From: Paragyromitra xinjiangensis
Lineage: Eukaryota > Ascomycota > Pezizomycetes > Pezizales > Discinaceae
Direction: 5' to 3'
Length of the DNA: 64,000 nt
Assembly: GCA_038503065.1 (NCBI GenBank)
Contig: JBCAMK010000015.1
Coordinates: 1,755,205-1,819,204, forward strand
The position numbers were made by a program, and so were the translations under genes. Positions 37,601 to 49,040 of this stretch are shown in pieces (positions within the stretch are counted from its first letter, which is position 1; every line of letters starts with the position of its first letter). The notes beneath the pieces were generated by a model that did no database searches, was not told where the DNA came from, and was given only the letters and a program-made list of their open reading frames with translations.

Positions 37601-38967
37601 ACAGTATGCATGGGAGATGCCCAGCCTGCATAAAATAAACATAAAAGGAAAGGAAACCCACTCTTTTGCCTATCCTTCCCCACGTGTTTGAGCGATCGAT
37701 TTAGCAAGTTTTTTACTTTTGTATTCTATGGTGGAATGACTCTATAACCGACACCTGGAAAGCAGCTTACCCCGAGCTCGTATAACTAAACTCAACAATA
37801 GAAATTAACGCGAAAAAAACCCGCAAGATGTACGTCTTCCCAAGTGCTATCTCACCTAGGTTTTATTTCCCTCAAAAGTGATGTTGATGGCAAGAAATAG
37901 AAGCAATGAAATGCGTTTTTTTGGTGAGAGTGAAACTAGTGCTCAGGTGTACATAGGGTCATGATGAAAAAAACACGCTGTTTGCCTCACCAAAACCACA
38001 ATTGATTACAGCTTCCCCAATTCCCCAATTCCCCAATGCTATATTTCACCAAATCAATACGCGGGATTATCTCTCTAAGATAATAGTAATAACTTTAAAG
38101 TTGAGCGACTATCCAAATTGTACTTCTCTTTGGGTTGTTGGCGTGCCGGTTGAGTTACTGGTTTCATGCCGGTGTCGGTTATAGAGTCAATCCACCATAG
38201 TTCGGCTGGGGTTTAGTTATTAGTCATGTGTTCTTCGTAACAGGATGTGTAATTTATGTTCTCATGAGGTAAATACCTCTAATGTAAACATGTACACTAA
38301 ATAGGCATATGCATATGCAACGTGGACTTTGCTGGTGATAGCGGGGGTAGCTCCTCGGTAGCTATAGATAAGTGGTAGGGGTTTAGGTAATGGGATATAT
38401 CAATATCTATTACATATCAATTGGGCTTGCTCATTAATATTGTGATACTCTTTTTTCTTTTTTCTCGCGAGATATTTTTTTGGTGGTGTTGGTTCTCAGC
38501 TCCAGGTTGCTCCTCCGTTCATCGGAAGGGACTGTGAATGGTTGCAAAAATGATACAAAAATAGGGAATGATTGCACTGTCCGACACCGAGACTATTAGG
38601 AGTCACTTATTTGGTTATGACCATTGGGCGCATATATGCTACCTCTGTAATTTGCACCGCACTGGCGCACCAAGCACTTGGAGGTTCTTTAGCTGCAGGA
38701 TATCGAATCCGCCATTATTAACTTACTGAAGGGTGGTGAATTTCAAGAGTAGCCGGGTTCGTGTTGGTCAAATTATTTGGCTCAAATCATCATGTCCCAT
38801 CAAACTTAGGTAGTGATAAATGGGCATATAGTAAAGATTGATAGTGAGACCCTCGTTTTAACTGGTCGGAAGACCCATTATCCCTTCATCCCTTTTCGAT
38901 CATATTTTCTTGCGTGATGCAAGCCACGCGTGCGACACTCAGCCGCTCTACAGTCTCGTATCGAGGC

Positions 38968-38975
38968 TATATATA
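38968..38975 (+). promoter_or_regulatory. TATA box of the 39108 gene
   Basis: TATATATA lies 133-140 bp before the ATG at 39108. It falls inside the longer open frame that runs from 38910, which supports starting translation at 39108. Confidence 0.5.
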
Positions 38976-39107
38976 CACGCAAGGCTGTGTCTGGGCGGGG
39001 ATCTGGCACCGATATATTGTTTTTCTGCCCCCACTTGCTGCCATCCGTTAGTTCAAACTAGGGCGTATATCATTCTAGTTTTCCTCCCCCGAATTCAGAG
39101 CTACACG

Positions 39108-39923
39108 ATGGAACTTGATATAGAACTCTGTCCGCCTAGCGGGGAGCTTGCAATCCAGCGAAATTCTGCGACGGATCTAGAAAACCGTGAAAACATTCAC
39201 GAAAACGAGCCGAATAATTTCACCCTTTTGAATATCCGCCTTGAAAAAGCTCAGTATGGACAGTATAGCGGCCAAGCTGCGTGTCTCCTTGTTTTTCGGT
39301 TTCTTTTTAAGTTCAGAGCCGGTTCCGCACGGATCAAAAAATTCCATATTCGGATCACTTTCCGCAAACTTCCCTCTGATAGCTCATCTGCTGAGCCCCC
39401 ACTCCGTGTGATGAGTATCGCCCCCGAAGATTTGTACGGCGATCTCTTTGCGGAAGAGCGTTCTCGAACCGCGTCTATAGGAACCACTATTGATCAGTCC
39501 AGCACTTTCACTGGCAACTTAAGTTTCAATAGTAGCATCACTAGAAAACATCAGCTCAAACTCTCTGGCTGGGTTACGGGTACCGAGGGCGCGAGTGACA
39601 ACACGGTTGTTTGGGATTGTGCGGAAACGAAGAAAAAGGCCAGTGGAGTGGTTCCGAGGTACCTTGGTGCGGTTATCGTGAGGTGCGATGGGAGGTTTTC
39701 GGCTGAGTTTACGGTGGACGGTGAACAGGGGTTTCTTGGTAGCTCCGGGTTTTTTGATTGGAGAAGTGTGTTTGGAAGGAAAAAGAAAGATGATCTAGTG
39801 CTATTTGATCCACAGAAACCTTTTGGGGACCCCATTGTGGGGGTGGCGGATCTCAAAGACCTAGATTTACTTGAAGTGGTTAAACTTCCACCCATCCAAG
39901 TTTTGCCACCTGGATACTCCTGA
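39108..39923 (+). CDS. Single-exon orphan protein of 271 aa, beta-rich
   Basis: I chose the ATG at 39108 because a TATA box precedes it and the upstream part of the frame has no ATG. Residues 1-45 are acidic. The middle alternates hydrophobic and basic residues (LLVFRFLFKFRAGSARIKKF, then HIRITFRKLP) as in a beta-sandwich. A Thr/Ser-rich loop follows, then ELSGWV-type strands and VVWDCAETKKKASG. The tail DPIVGVADLKDLDLLEVVKL is conserved-looking, followed by a Pro-rich end. There is no signal peptide or membrane helix. I do not recognise the family. It is divergently transcribed from the CHAT protease 1.8 kb away, so a partner or substrate of that protein is possible but unproven. Confidence 0.72.
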   Translation: MELDIELCPPSGELAIQRNSATDLENRENIHENEPNNFTLLNIRLEKAQYGQYSGQAACLLVFRFLFKFRAGSARIKKFHIRITFRKLPSDSSSAEPPLRVMSIAPEDLYGDLFAEERSRTASIGTTIDQSSTFTGNLSFNSSITRKHQLKLSGWVTGTEGASDNTVVWDCAETKKKASGVVPRYLGAVIVRCDGRFSAEFTVDGEQGFLGSSGFFDWRSVFGRKKKDDLVLFDPQKPFGDPIVGVADLKDLDLLEVVKLPPIQVLPPGYS

Positions 39924-41171
39924 TTCTATGTTTTCTTCTGGGTGAGATGTTCGTGTTTAAGAGGTTCTGGCTAAGGAATATGTGGTATCTGCTTCGTGTC
40001 ATGTCATATTACCATGCAACTAGCTCACAGGTCAATCTCAGCGCTAAATTATTTGATCATGATTGAGGGAATTCGTGCGTTGAATGCTATCCTAATTAGT
40101 ATAATCAACTTCAGGGTTAGTTTAACTGGCGAATAAGTACCGTATTATCTGGTGAAATTCGGTTTGGCACTAGTGGGTAGAACATATATTGATGTGCATC
40201 AAAAGAAAGAGATTAGGTTGGATCCACGGAAGTCAAAGGTACTAACACAAAAATGGTGTAGAGAAGCACTGATAGAGCTTAGACCAGCTGTATTCCTTTC
40301 TTTTTATGTACGTTAATGTATGTTCTACCCACTAGCGCTAAACCGAATTTCACCAGATAATACGGTAGTGCGTCCAACCTAGGCTCTGTCTCCCAACTGA
40401 TCTTGTGAGATCTAGGAATGGAAGAATAAGTAAAATAAAAGGGATCCGGAGCATAGCTAGAACTTTCAACTACCCTCAATGTATATCTAGAATTAACAAC
40501 AGTTTAGTTTGGAAAACAAGGCAGAGAATATAAATCTATGGTTTGAGTACGATGAAGAGTTGTTTATGCATTGGATGGGTAAAACGGACTCGTGCATGTA
40601 TTCTCGGAATGGGAACTTCATAGAGCTTAATTTGGCGTAGTGCTATCCACGAGTTTTTTCGAATAGCTCTTGGGTGCATTGGTTTGTGGACGAGCATCAC
40701 ATCAACCCTAACCCACATGCGCAGTGTTAGAGGTATGTAGTTTCATAACATCTTCTGAACCGTATTAGTTGGTAGAGAACTATGATAGATACGTGCTGCA
40801 GCGAGCTTTGAGGTTTGTACAAGTGCTTCTATTGACATTCTTCCGGTATTACATATTGGGCTTTTTTTTGATGAACTGCTACATGTACAAGATTGAATGC
40901 TATTGAAAGCCTTTTGACAAGCTGTAAAATTTTAGTTCTCGCCTCGGCCTCTTCAGCGAACACTCTGATGCTATTCAGTTGATGCTTTATCATCGGCTAA
41001 AAATCTATATGCAAGTATTGTATTGCTACGAGAATATTCCTGCATTGGGATGTAAGTTAATATAGAAAATTACAACTTCTTGTAACACTACCACTTACGA
41101 ATACACAGATCTTTGGCCGTCTGAGATTGTCAAATCTAACAAACTGGCGGAAGAATACATAATGTATTCTC
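39924..41171. other. Intergenic, carrying a foldback element
   Basis: The only structure seen is the inverted repeat at 40138-40367 (listed separately). The rest is A+T-rich without genes. Confidence 0.5.
40138..40367. mobile_element. Foldback/MITE-like element with 72-bp inverted arms
   Basis: The left arm 40138-40209 and the reverse complement of the right arm 40296-40367 align over 72 bp without gaps, both starting TACCGTATTATCTGGTG. About ten positions differ, mainly C/T and G/A transitions. The 86-bp spacer has no coding content. The structure suits a non-autonomous DNA transposon or foldback element that has started to decay, possibly by RIP. I could not identify a clear target-site duplication. 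Confidence 0.65.
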
Positions 41172-42451
41172 CTATACCCTAGCTCCTGGGCTTCCACGGA
41201 CAAATGATGCAACTGGAGAAGGGTTGGCCCTCGCTTTTGAGTGATATGGCGGTGCTGCCCAATAAAGCACCGAATTGGCACTTAGTGCTACGATTGGGCC
41301 TAGCCATTGTATCCAGTGACTCTGCCAGTTCCCAGTTGCTGCATGCAAGCCAAAGCAACGCGCCGGGTTCATTGCTAAAAAGTAATTTCACTTTATCAGC
41401 AAAACAATCAAGCTAAACGATTGCCAGTTTCAACTCACAAGCACCAGTATAGCCAGTTCTCATAATTCCTGTTGCGAAGGTCATGAGACCCAAAGAAAAA
41501 CCGATCAGTATTGGCCCAAGTGCTGGGCCAAAGACTTGTCTCTGACGGGGATCGAGGCCAACACCGAATGCGATAAATAACGTGACGCAACAAGACACCG
41601 TCTCTAAGACGAAAGCCTGCCCGGTCGTGATACCTGCAGTCGGATCCCAATTGCAACCGGGAACTTTTGCCTTATTGCAGCTATCGGATTAATCCTGTTC
41701 GGAGGTAGTGAATATCGGAACAGCTATTACTTACTGAAACGACGATCTTATCACCCACTCCAGCACGTAGTAAGTACCCCCCGATGGTCGCGCCGGTAAC
41801 TTGGGCCACAACATAAACAACCGTTCTCGGAAGTGTTGATAAACGCGTGGCGAAAGTTGCCATGGTAATCATTGGGTTCAAGTGACCTCCGGAAGCTGGT
41901 GCAGCAGCGAAAATGTACAATGGAAGGGTAAGGGCTGCCATAATACCCCCGATCGCTGATGCTACAACGGGCGACGTGACACTTCTCGGTATTACGTTAG
42001 TATAAATTTCGAGGTTATACGTAGTGCAGGGGAAGGACTTGTAAACAGACATGTGAAGATTTCCAAGTGCGATACCAACAGCCCCAGACGTGAAGGCATT
42101 GAGTCCAGAGACTGAAGGCGAGACAATCAGCCTTGTTACATTATTACATGCAGAGTTTAGCTTATCAATTGGTCCTAACGTACCCCAAAGTTCAATCAAT
42201 GCTGATCGCCAAATTTCCGGTTCCCTGAAGCCACGAAGGCCGCACATTTCGCTCCAGGTGACATCGGTTATTGCGTCGGGCGTCTCACTTTTGATCTTTT
42301 CATACTCAGGATCGTCGCGGGAAACTGTAAATTGCTGGTTTCCGCCGATACGACCAGCAAACGTTGCATTTCGTAACTTTTTGTCGTCTGTGGGAGGCCT
42401 TGTGTTCACCCGTGTTAAGATGTTTGGGGCATCCAAAGGGGATTTTGACAT
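41172..42451 (-). CDS. Aquaporin-superfamily channel, X-intrinsic protein (XIP) type
   Basis: The model has four exons: 42451-42184, 42111-41735, 41670-41439 and 41374-41172 (359 aa). The first intron (72 nt) is in frame, but reading through it would put a polar stretch into membrane helix 1, so I splice it. The other introns are 64 nt each, and phases match. A hydrophilic cytosolic tail of about 75 residues precedes six membrane segments. The first pore motif is NPM (168-170) in GGHLNPMITM. The second is NPARC (295-299), formed across the last intron. Cys directly after NPAR together with a non-NPA first motif is the signature of XIPs. Such channels carry glycerol, boric acid, peroxide or water. 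The exact substrate is not predictable here. Confidence 0.9.
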
Positions 42452-44689
42452 TGCTCTCGAGTTCTAAATTGATTATAATAAACTGGAAGAAAGCTTGGCC
42501 AGTGGTCTGGGTTATATTATGGCCAAGGGGCTCTCCTTACTCAGCAGGCTCGATGCTGACGAAGGATCACAGTGTATAAAGTGATAATTGGGTAATGCGA
42601 CACTAGAGTACTAAGCAACCGGCAGCAGTAGTGTGCCCCCACGCGGATAGAAGGTGTCGCTTAGATACGCTACAGCTGGACGCTTATTACTGGACAGGAC
42701 TGCAACGTGTCAATGTAAACGTTGAGATATCCACTCCGATAGGTGAATCACCCCCTTTTATCGTTATCATGAAAAACTGTGGTACATAAGTGACTGCGTT
42801 CGATGTACAGTGTTCTGTTACATTAAGCTGTGTTTGATATGTAGCTAATTTGTATCAGGAGCATTATATCACTGAAAAACTGGGAGTGTTGTGCATAGCG
42901 GGGTTGTGTAGAACACACTGAGAATATGTGCTGAAAATTTGTATTCGCTGTGCAACAAAGTACATGAAATATGCAAAGAGCACTAATCGCATGTGTGAGA
43001 GGGCTATTCTGTGTGAGAAACGAGCAAGAGATATGCCTATTACTGACACAGATGAAACTATTGTATGTAAATTGTGCCACATGCGCGAAAAGCCTCCACC
43101 GTAGGTGCAATCAATATTAATATATGCCAACAGCACCAGAAACATATGCCATTGATATACAGGGATTGTGTTCAAAGTGTATAAACTGCATAGAGTAAAA
43201 TGTGTAACGGTAAAAAAGATTATTGTAGTGGAGAGTCGAACCACTAGTTAGTTGATGAATGTATGCAAGTACTAGACCGCTAGGCCATCAAGCAGGTTGA
43301 TAGAATTGTCTTGTTTAATACGATTTCAATGTTCTTTGTTTCTGGTGGCATTAATTCTTAAAATCGCCAAGTCTTTACTTAAACTTAACACAATAAAACT
43401 GTGTATTACATATCACAAGATATTGGAAATCAAATTACACAAGATGGACGTGTAATGTGATTGCTAGACAAAATAGCAGTTTAACTTATTCTATCAGGCA
43501 CCCTAACTGTATGATTTACACAATCAGAGAGCTATTAACACCATGAACCAGTGTCCCTTACACATACCCCACCCTTCATATGTACCATAGTCGAAAGTGA
43601 CTATCATTATTCTCTCCGATGGGGTTGCGATGCTGTAGCTATAGCGTGTGCTATACATGCTCGATCTCTGCAATATGTACTAGTAGCAGAAGTACATGTC
43701 ATTTCTACAACTACTCTTACTAGGATAATTGTCTCGTTCTACGCGTACGTAGATCTGATCTGCTATATGTTAGCGCCATTAATATGCATACAATTGGCCA
43801 AGTGTATCATCCCGTCAGCTGATTTAGTGAGGTCTCGCCTAGCCTAGAAATCCAGTGGCTCGCACAACCGAGCTAGATTGATTGATAGATTGATCGATTT
43901 TCTATTAAGTACATTCACCCTTTTCGGGTATGGTACTCATACTATAAAACTCCCACTCATTCTACATATCTTTCTTTTCCGTCGCCACGCTTTTCATTGC
44001 TTCTTTACTTTCGTATCGTCCGCCACCTCTCTTGGCTGGTGCCGGAGAGCTAGAGACAACCGCGTTGGATGTTTGTCTCTGTATGACTGACTTAGATCTA
44101 AGAATTCTCTCGTGGAGACTTAGTCCCTGCGGCTCTTTGGTATTACTAAAATCGTTAAATGTTAGGGGACTTGGTTTTGCTAATAACCTGTTCACCTCTT
44201 TTCTGTAGGTTTCTAGGGGGCGTGAAACTACTATTCGCAAAACTATCTATGCTATGACATGGGTTAGAAACACGAAATATTCTATAGCTAATTATAACTT
44301 CTTGCACTATGTAGTTTTCCAAGACAAATTAGCACCAATGCTCTGTGAGTAAGCTATGAAAGAATAAGAGACAAATTAAATAAATTGATAATTTAGAAAA
44401 CCCGGTTTCCTCAGAGTTCCATAAAGTGAACACCAATCAGGAAAGAGTGCCAACGAAATGGAGAATTTGCGGATGGTGGCGAGGGCCCCGCAACGTACAA
44501 TGTGTTAATAGCGGGCTCAAAAAGCAACTCCAATTCAAGGCTACTAGTAGATAGACTCGATAAAATCCATCCAAAAAAATCTTTCTAGAGATCTCATAGC
44601 CCGTTTTCGAAGGTCTACGCGATTCTTTAGCTCCTTTATTCCTGTATTCACCTGTCACTTTTCGCCTTTTGGTCGTCTTCCCCATTACC
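42452..44689. other. Intergenic, with a Pol III-like relic
   Basis: No gene is seen. A sequence with tRNA-like A and B boxes lies at 43225-43290 on the minus strand (see findings). A stretch at 43866-43937 resembles 56231-56291. The minus-strand frame at 44437-44712 overlaps the end of the Myb-like gene and is not called. Confidence 0.45.
43866..43937 (+). repeat. Dispersed repeat B, copy 1 (pairs with 56231-56291)
   Basis: ACAACCGAGCTAGATTGATT and, further on, TTAAGTACATTCACCCTTTT and CGGGTATGGTAC occur in the same order, with small gaps, at 56231-56291. Short and non-coding. Confidence 0.4.
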
Positions 44690-45643
44690 TCAAATCTCTT
44701 CCTCTTGACCATCCTCTATTCTCCCTGTCGCTTCTGAGTTACTACGGGTTTGCCTTTTACCCTCTTTGGCGTTCAGGTCACCCTGTCCAGGAAATAGAGC
44801 CGTTGATGCTGACTGCCTACTCAAATGGGTCCATTTGTTGTTTAGGGACATTGGTGCTCGTTGGAGACCAAATTTGGCTGCAAAAGCAGCAGCAGTGCCC
44901 ACCCAGTCCTTACGCCTGCCTGACTTAGCATTATTGGCGACATAGGAAAGTAACCAGTTTTCCTGCACGGTCGTGTACCGTTTTCCCACAGAAGCGACCG
45001 TGTTCTCCTGCTCTGACTCATCCTCCTCCTCTTCAGAATCCTCGCCCTCCCCTTCATCTTCATCCTCATCCGCGTCCTCATCCGCATCCTCATCTTCGAC
45101 TTCCAACCCCTCTTTCTTTCTCAACTGCCTCAGTCCAGTAGGCATGTTCATAGTTCCGTTTTTCGCTTTGGATTCGAACAGCGAATAACCCTTTATCTGC
45201 ATCCCCTTCAGAGTTCTCTGCTGATTGAATGCAAGGTTAAAACCGTCTGTGACATGCTGCCATGATTTCTCAGGATTTTCATTCACAAAGTTCATGATCC
45301 AATCTTCCTCTTCAGAAGTATAACGAGGCCTGGCTGGGAGGGTTTGTCGTGCATCGGTTGGCGAGCTTGTGGCGGTAGGCGTCCTTAGCTTCGAAATCAT
45401 CCAGGGAGTGGTTTTTTTGCTCGATAACTGAGGGTCGCATAGCCTTGGTTGAACTGACTTTGGTGATGTGGCTTCAGAAAAATCTATAAAGCATACACGA
45501 TGATCCCCTTCAGTGTAAAATCTAGTTTTTTTGAAGGAACTAGTTGGAGGGTCCTGCAGTTGGGTCGGTTTATATCTTGCGGGCAAATCTGACATGTTTG
45601 TTTCAGAAGATAGTTCTGTATTGCTTTCGGACCCTGTTTCCAT
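44690..45643 (-). CDS. Myb/SANT-like protein with two domains and an acidic linker
   Basis: Single exon of 317 aa from ATG 45643 (the first ATG; the frame is open slightly further upstream). Two Myb/SANT-like helical domains are seen: RYTSEEEDWIMNFVNENP with a following Trp and helices, about residues 120-170, and RYTTVQENWLLSYVANN with RRKDWVGTAAAFAAKFG, about 225-280. Between them is an Asp/Glu run of about 45 residues (EDADEDADEDEDEGEGED). No signal or membrane segment is present. It is probably nuclear, as a DNA- or histone-binding protein; the family is not known to me. The acidic run is encoded by an impure GAN repeat (near 45000-45110), which may vary in length between strains. Confidence 0.8.
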   Translation of the reverse strand: METGSESNTELSSETNMSDLPARYKPTQLQDPPTSSFKKTRFYTEGDHRVCFIDFSEATSPKSVQPRLCDPQLSSKKTTPWMISKLRTPTATSSPTDARQTLPARPRYTSEEEDWIMNFVNENPEKSWQHVTDGFNLAFNQQRTLKGMQIKGYSLFESKAKNGTMNMPTGLRQLRKKEGLEVEDEDADEDADEDEDEGEGEDSEEEEDESEQENTVASVGKRYTTVQENWLLSYVANNAKSGRRKDWVGTAAAFAAKFGLQRAPMSLNNKWTHLSRQSASTALFPGQGDLNAKEGKRQTRSNSEATGRIEDGQEEEI

Positions 45644-48600
45644 GATAGAATGGGGGCAGGTTGCGTACTCGGTAGCTTGGGTGAATTGAAGCAATTATAA
45701 ATTGATACGGCTTTTGCGTAAAGTTAAAGGATATAGAAATTGAAACTTTCTCGAGCGGAGAGGGGAGAATGCAGTCTCGTTTTCACGTTCTTCGTCGTCA
45801 GTTCTTAGGTCAAGGTGGGACGAGTAGATGTGTAAGAAGGATGGGGGCGAAACAACTCTTTCAGATGAAAGGAGGATAATGTAAATTTTCTCTTGAATAA
45901 GATAATATAGATATTGCGGTTTGTGCGGTAGTCTTGGTGAATCACGTTGTCAATCGTTTGCATGCTATTGTGGGACAGTATAGTTGTTTTTTCTGGGAGG
46001 CTGATGGCACAAGGCCCTTAATATATTTTGGTAGAGTACTAGAACCCGCATGGACTGACCACGGTGGTAACCGAGGCTTGATATAGTTACACAAGGGCTA
46101 ACCCTAAATGATTCTGAAACAAATATTTGGGTTTCAGCAGGGCTGCTACTTATAAACATGCGTGCTCGCTTTTGCATCGTATACATACAGGTTGGATATA
46201 ATCTTCAGATATATCGTCCTAGAGACGTTTTAGGTTCGCGAGCTCGGAAAACTTACGAAACCAAATACCCTCGAAGAGCTTGAGCAGTAATGTCTCCCAA
46301 AGCTCTGCTTCTCTCGTAAGTCTCTATCTGGAGAGGTACAGTAAACGCATGGCTTCGATATAGTGGATTTACTTGAACGATAATTTTGGGAATACTAGAA
46401 ATATTACCTAATCGACATAACAAAGAGTAGTACAAATATTCTTGACTTGAAGAAACTGGACAGGGCTGGATGGGTATTTTGCTATGATTAAGTTCGTGCT
46501 GCGGATATAGTGGGTTGGTTTAGGTTCTTGGGTAGATTCTGCTAAGTAATTTAGAGTTCTTCCATTTATGTTTCAGAATTTCTCCAAGGAATGCCAGAGA
46601 ATCATCTCAGAATTTTATGGATCTGTGGGCTGTAGCAAGCGATGTCTAGAGACTATAAATTCCTGTAGAGAATGGCACAGGTAGATGATTTTGGGGTTTC
46701 TTGTAGCTGGCAATTAGAATAACATATCGATTACTCAAGAATTCTTGGTTTGAGGGAGAGTGGCCGGCCTGACTTCTGGCAAATTATTTCGTGCCTATCT
46801 TCTATTGATATTTATAGCTAAACCGCTTGTCCTAATAGGTATATTTGGCCCTCTAGATCTATAGCTGAGAATATCCGTTCGGGAAGGGTTGCAGCGTTAA
46901 CTAGATCTCAACTGTGAGGCTTCGGGCTACAGTCGAGGTGCAAGACACTAAAGACCGTGAGGAACAAAGGCAAGCGCATATTAAGTATGGAGATGATGAG
47001 AACGAGTAGAAAAAGACCGAGTAGAGGGCTATGTATAACCCTCTGGATATCGTCCTGTGACATCATTCACTACCACATATTAATGATTTCTTCGTTAGTG
47101 CGAGAAGTGCGTTCAGCCACATTAGTGGCGCAAGTTGTGGCTATATCCTAATCAAGAATTTATTTGACGTTATCCTTTCTATGGGTCTCTATATATATAA
47201 ATAATATATATATGAGATCTGTGTTACGGCCAATATTCGTACCATACCTTAGTAGTAGCAAGGAAATATTGACGTAGATGTCAAATATAGTACTACAATC
47301 CCGCATGTTAGTTACCGCCTGAGTAAACAATGATACGAGTGTGGCCAGCAAGGTTTACTACAGCGGTTCATATCTATCGTTGGGACCCGGTCACATAGCA
47401 CAACCCCACCTGGGCGCCTGGAGCATGGATACATATATTTTTGCCGCTCTGGTATAACAACCAATAAGTCTGTAGTTTATCGAATTTTGCATGGGATCTC
47501 ATCAGAAAATACTTTCAGATTGGCAGTTGTTCGATAGTTATACGTATATATACCTGCATGTACTCGAGCTCTTCTTGGGTCACTATCTGGTACAACTAGG
47601 TGGTTCAGGTAGCTATAGGTACTGCAGCATAATGGCATAGAAATTATGAGATAAAAGACAGCGATTAAATGCCTATAGTGACCAAAGTCTATTTATAGAA
47701 ATGATCACATCTTGCAGCGGGGGGAGTTCCTTATTGATCGGCTGCAACTGCTACGCGAATGGTTCCGTAAATACTAGTGCATGTGCTTGTGGAGGCCACC
47801 AAAAAGCTATAACTATAATTCCTAAAGCTAAATAGTTAATAATTCTATTCAAGTTAACCCTATTTATCATCGCTGTTATAGCCGGTGCATATATTTGATT
47901 ACCTTTCACTCAGCGTAACAGTAGTAACTGTTGTGAGATCCTATCTCTGGCAGGTATATAGCCTGGTGATGTAAAGTACTACATAGTACACACTCCTAGA
48001 TACCGCGTCGGGTACCTCTCGGAAAGATGGATCTCTTCGCTAAAAAAATTTCTGGTCCTTCCATCTAGTGCCTAGGATCTTTCACTCGAGATAACACCCT
48101 CTGAGTTCCCCAAACTGTTACTGAGCTAATTTCGGTTCTTTGCCTGACATATTGAGCCTGATTTTAGTAGGATAACGGAATTGTTACCAGTTGGGAAATG
48201 AAACCCTAACCCTGATCACAACTTCAATCAGCGCGAGTTGGCTTCCTGTTCGTTCCACGTCTATTATGGAGCTTGCCAAGAGTAGGAATTAGGGCTTGAA
48301 GGTAGCTTTGAAGCTCTTTTACTACTTTATCTCTTGGATTCATAGGAATATGTAGGGGTTTGCTTCAGCGGCCAAGTGTTCGTGTTTTCACTCGCTATAG
48401 TAAACACCGAGCTTGAGAGGGAATATATTTAGCCTAATCGGATGGCCTCTAAATTCGGGGTTGAAGATTTCTGCTAACAATCTTGAAATCGGAGCAATAT
48501 CAAAAGCCGTGACACCATGCTACAAAAATATAGTAGGTTCAGCGGGTAGCTATTCCGGGAAGTTTCAAAAATACTTGTTTAGTTTTCGTGTTAGGCCGGG

Positions 48601-49040
48601 CCTTCACAAGGTAGTCCGAGATTGATTCCCACACGCCGATTAGTTGCATATCACCTGGTTTTGCTTCCATTGTGGGTAGGTATTTATTTGATATCCATAG
48701 ATGTGCAAGTAGATAATGTGTGCTGCAGCTGAGTATTTCAATTTCTTGTTAGTCCTTGACCGGGCATAAGATATGACATTACCGAGATACTAGCATCTAC
48801 GGATTCAATCCCGGGCTCGTTGTAGAAATCCCTAGCTGCTTAGGTCTATCCGGGGTCTCGAATCCTATTTCCCTACCTAATACTTTGATTACATATGATA
48901 AATTCTGTAGAGGAAGCCCGCGAAAACTCTTGACCGAAACCCGAAGCTAGATGTATATATATAAACCCCCATCTATAGACAGCTACTCAATCAATTCGTA
49001 TCCTGGCTCAGTCTCATTTTCCATTACAGTTCTACAACTC
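45644..49040. other. A+T-rich gene-poor stretch at the start of the subtelomere
   Basis: No gene is seen in 3.4 kb. Base composition is visibly richer in A+T than to the left, with TA runs such as at 47190-47215. I looked for retroelement or transposase remains and found none I could support. Confidence 0.45.
48954..48965 (+). promoter_or_regulatory. TATA box of the AA9 gene
   Basis: TATATATATAAA lies 76-87 bp before the ATG at 49041. The position suggests transcription begins around 48990, downstream of the open-frame ATG at 48951. Confidence 0.55.

Larger units (their letters stand above)
37272..39107. other. Divergent promoter region between the CHAT gene and the 39108 gene
   Basis: This 1.8 kb contains one copy of a dispersed repeat (37536-37600, listed separately) and three CCCCAATT units at about 38015-38036. 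No gene is seen. Confidence 0.5.

Noticed and set aside
38910..39107. Upstream extension of the 39108 gene
   Set aside because: It has no ATG, and a TATA box lies inside it.
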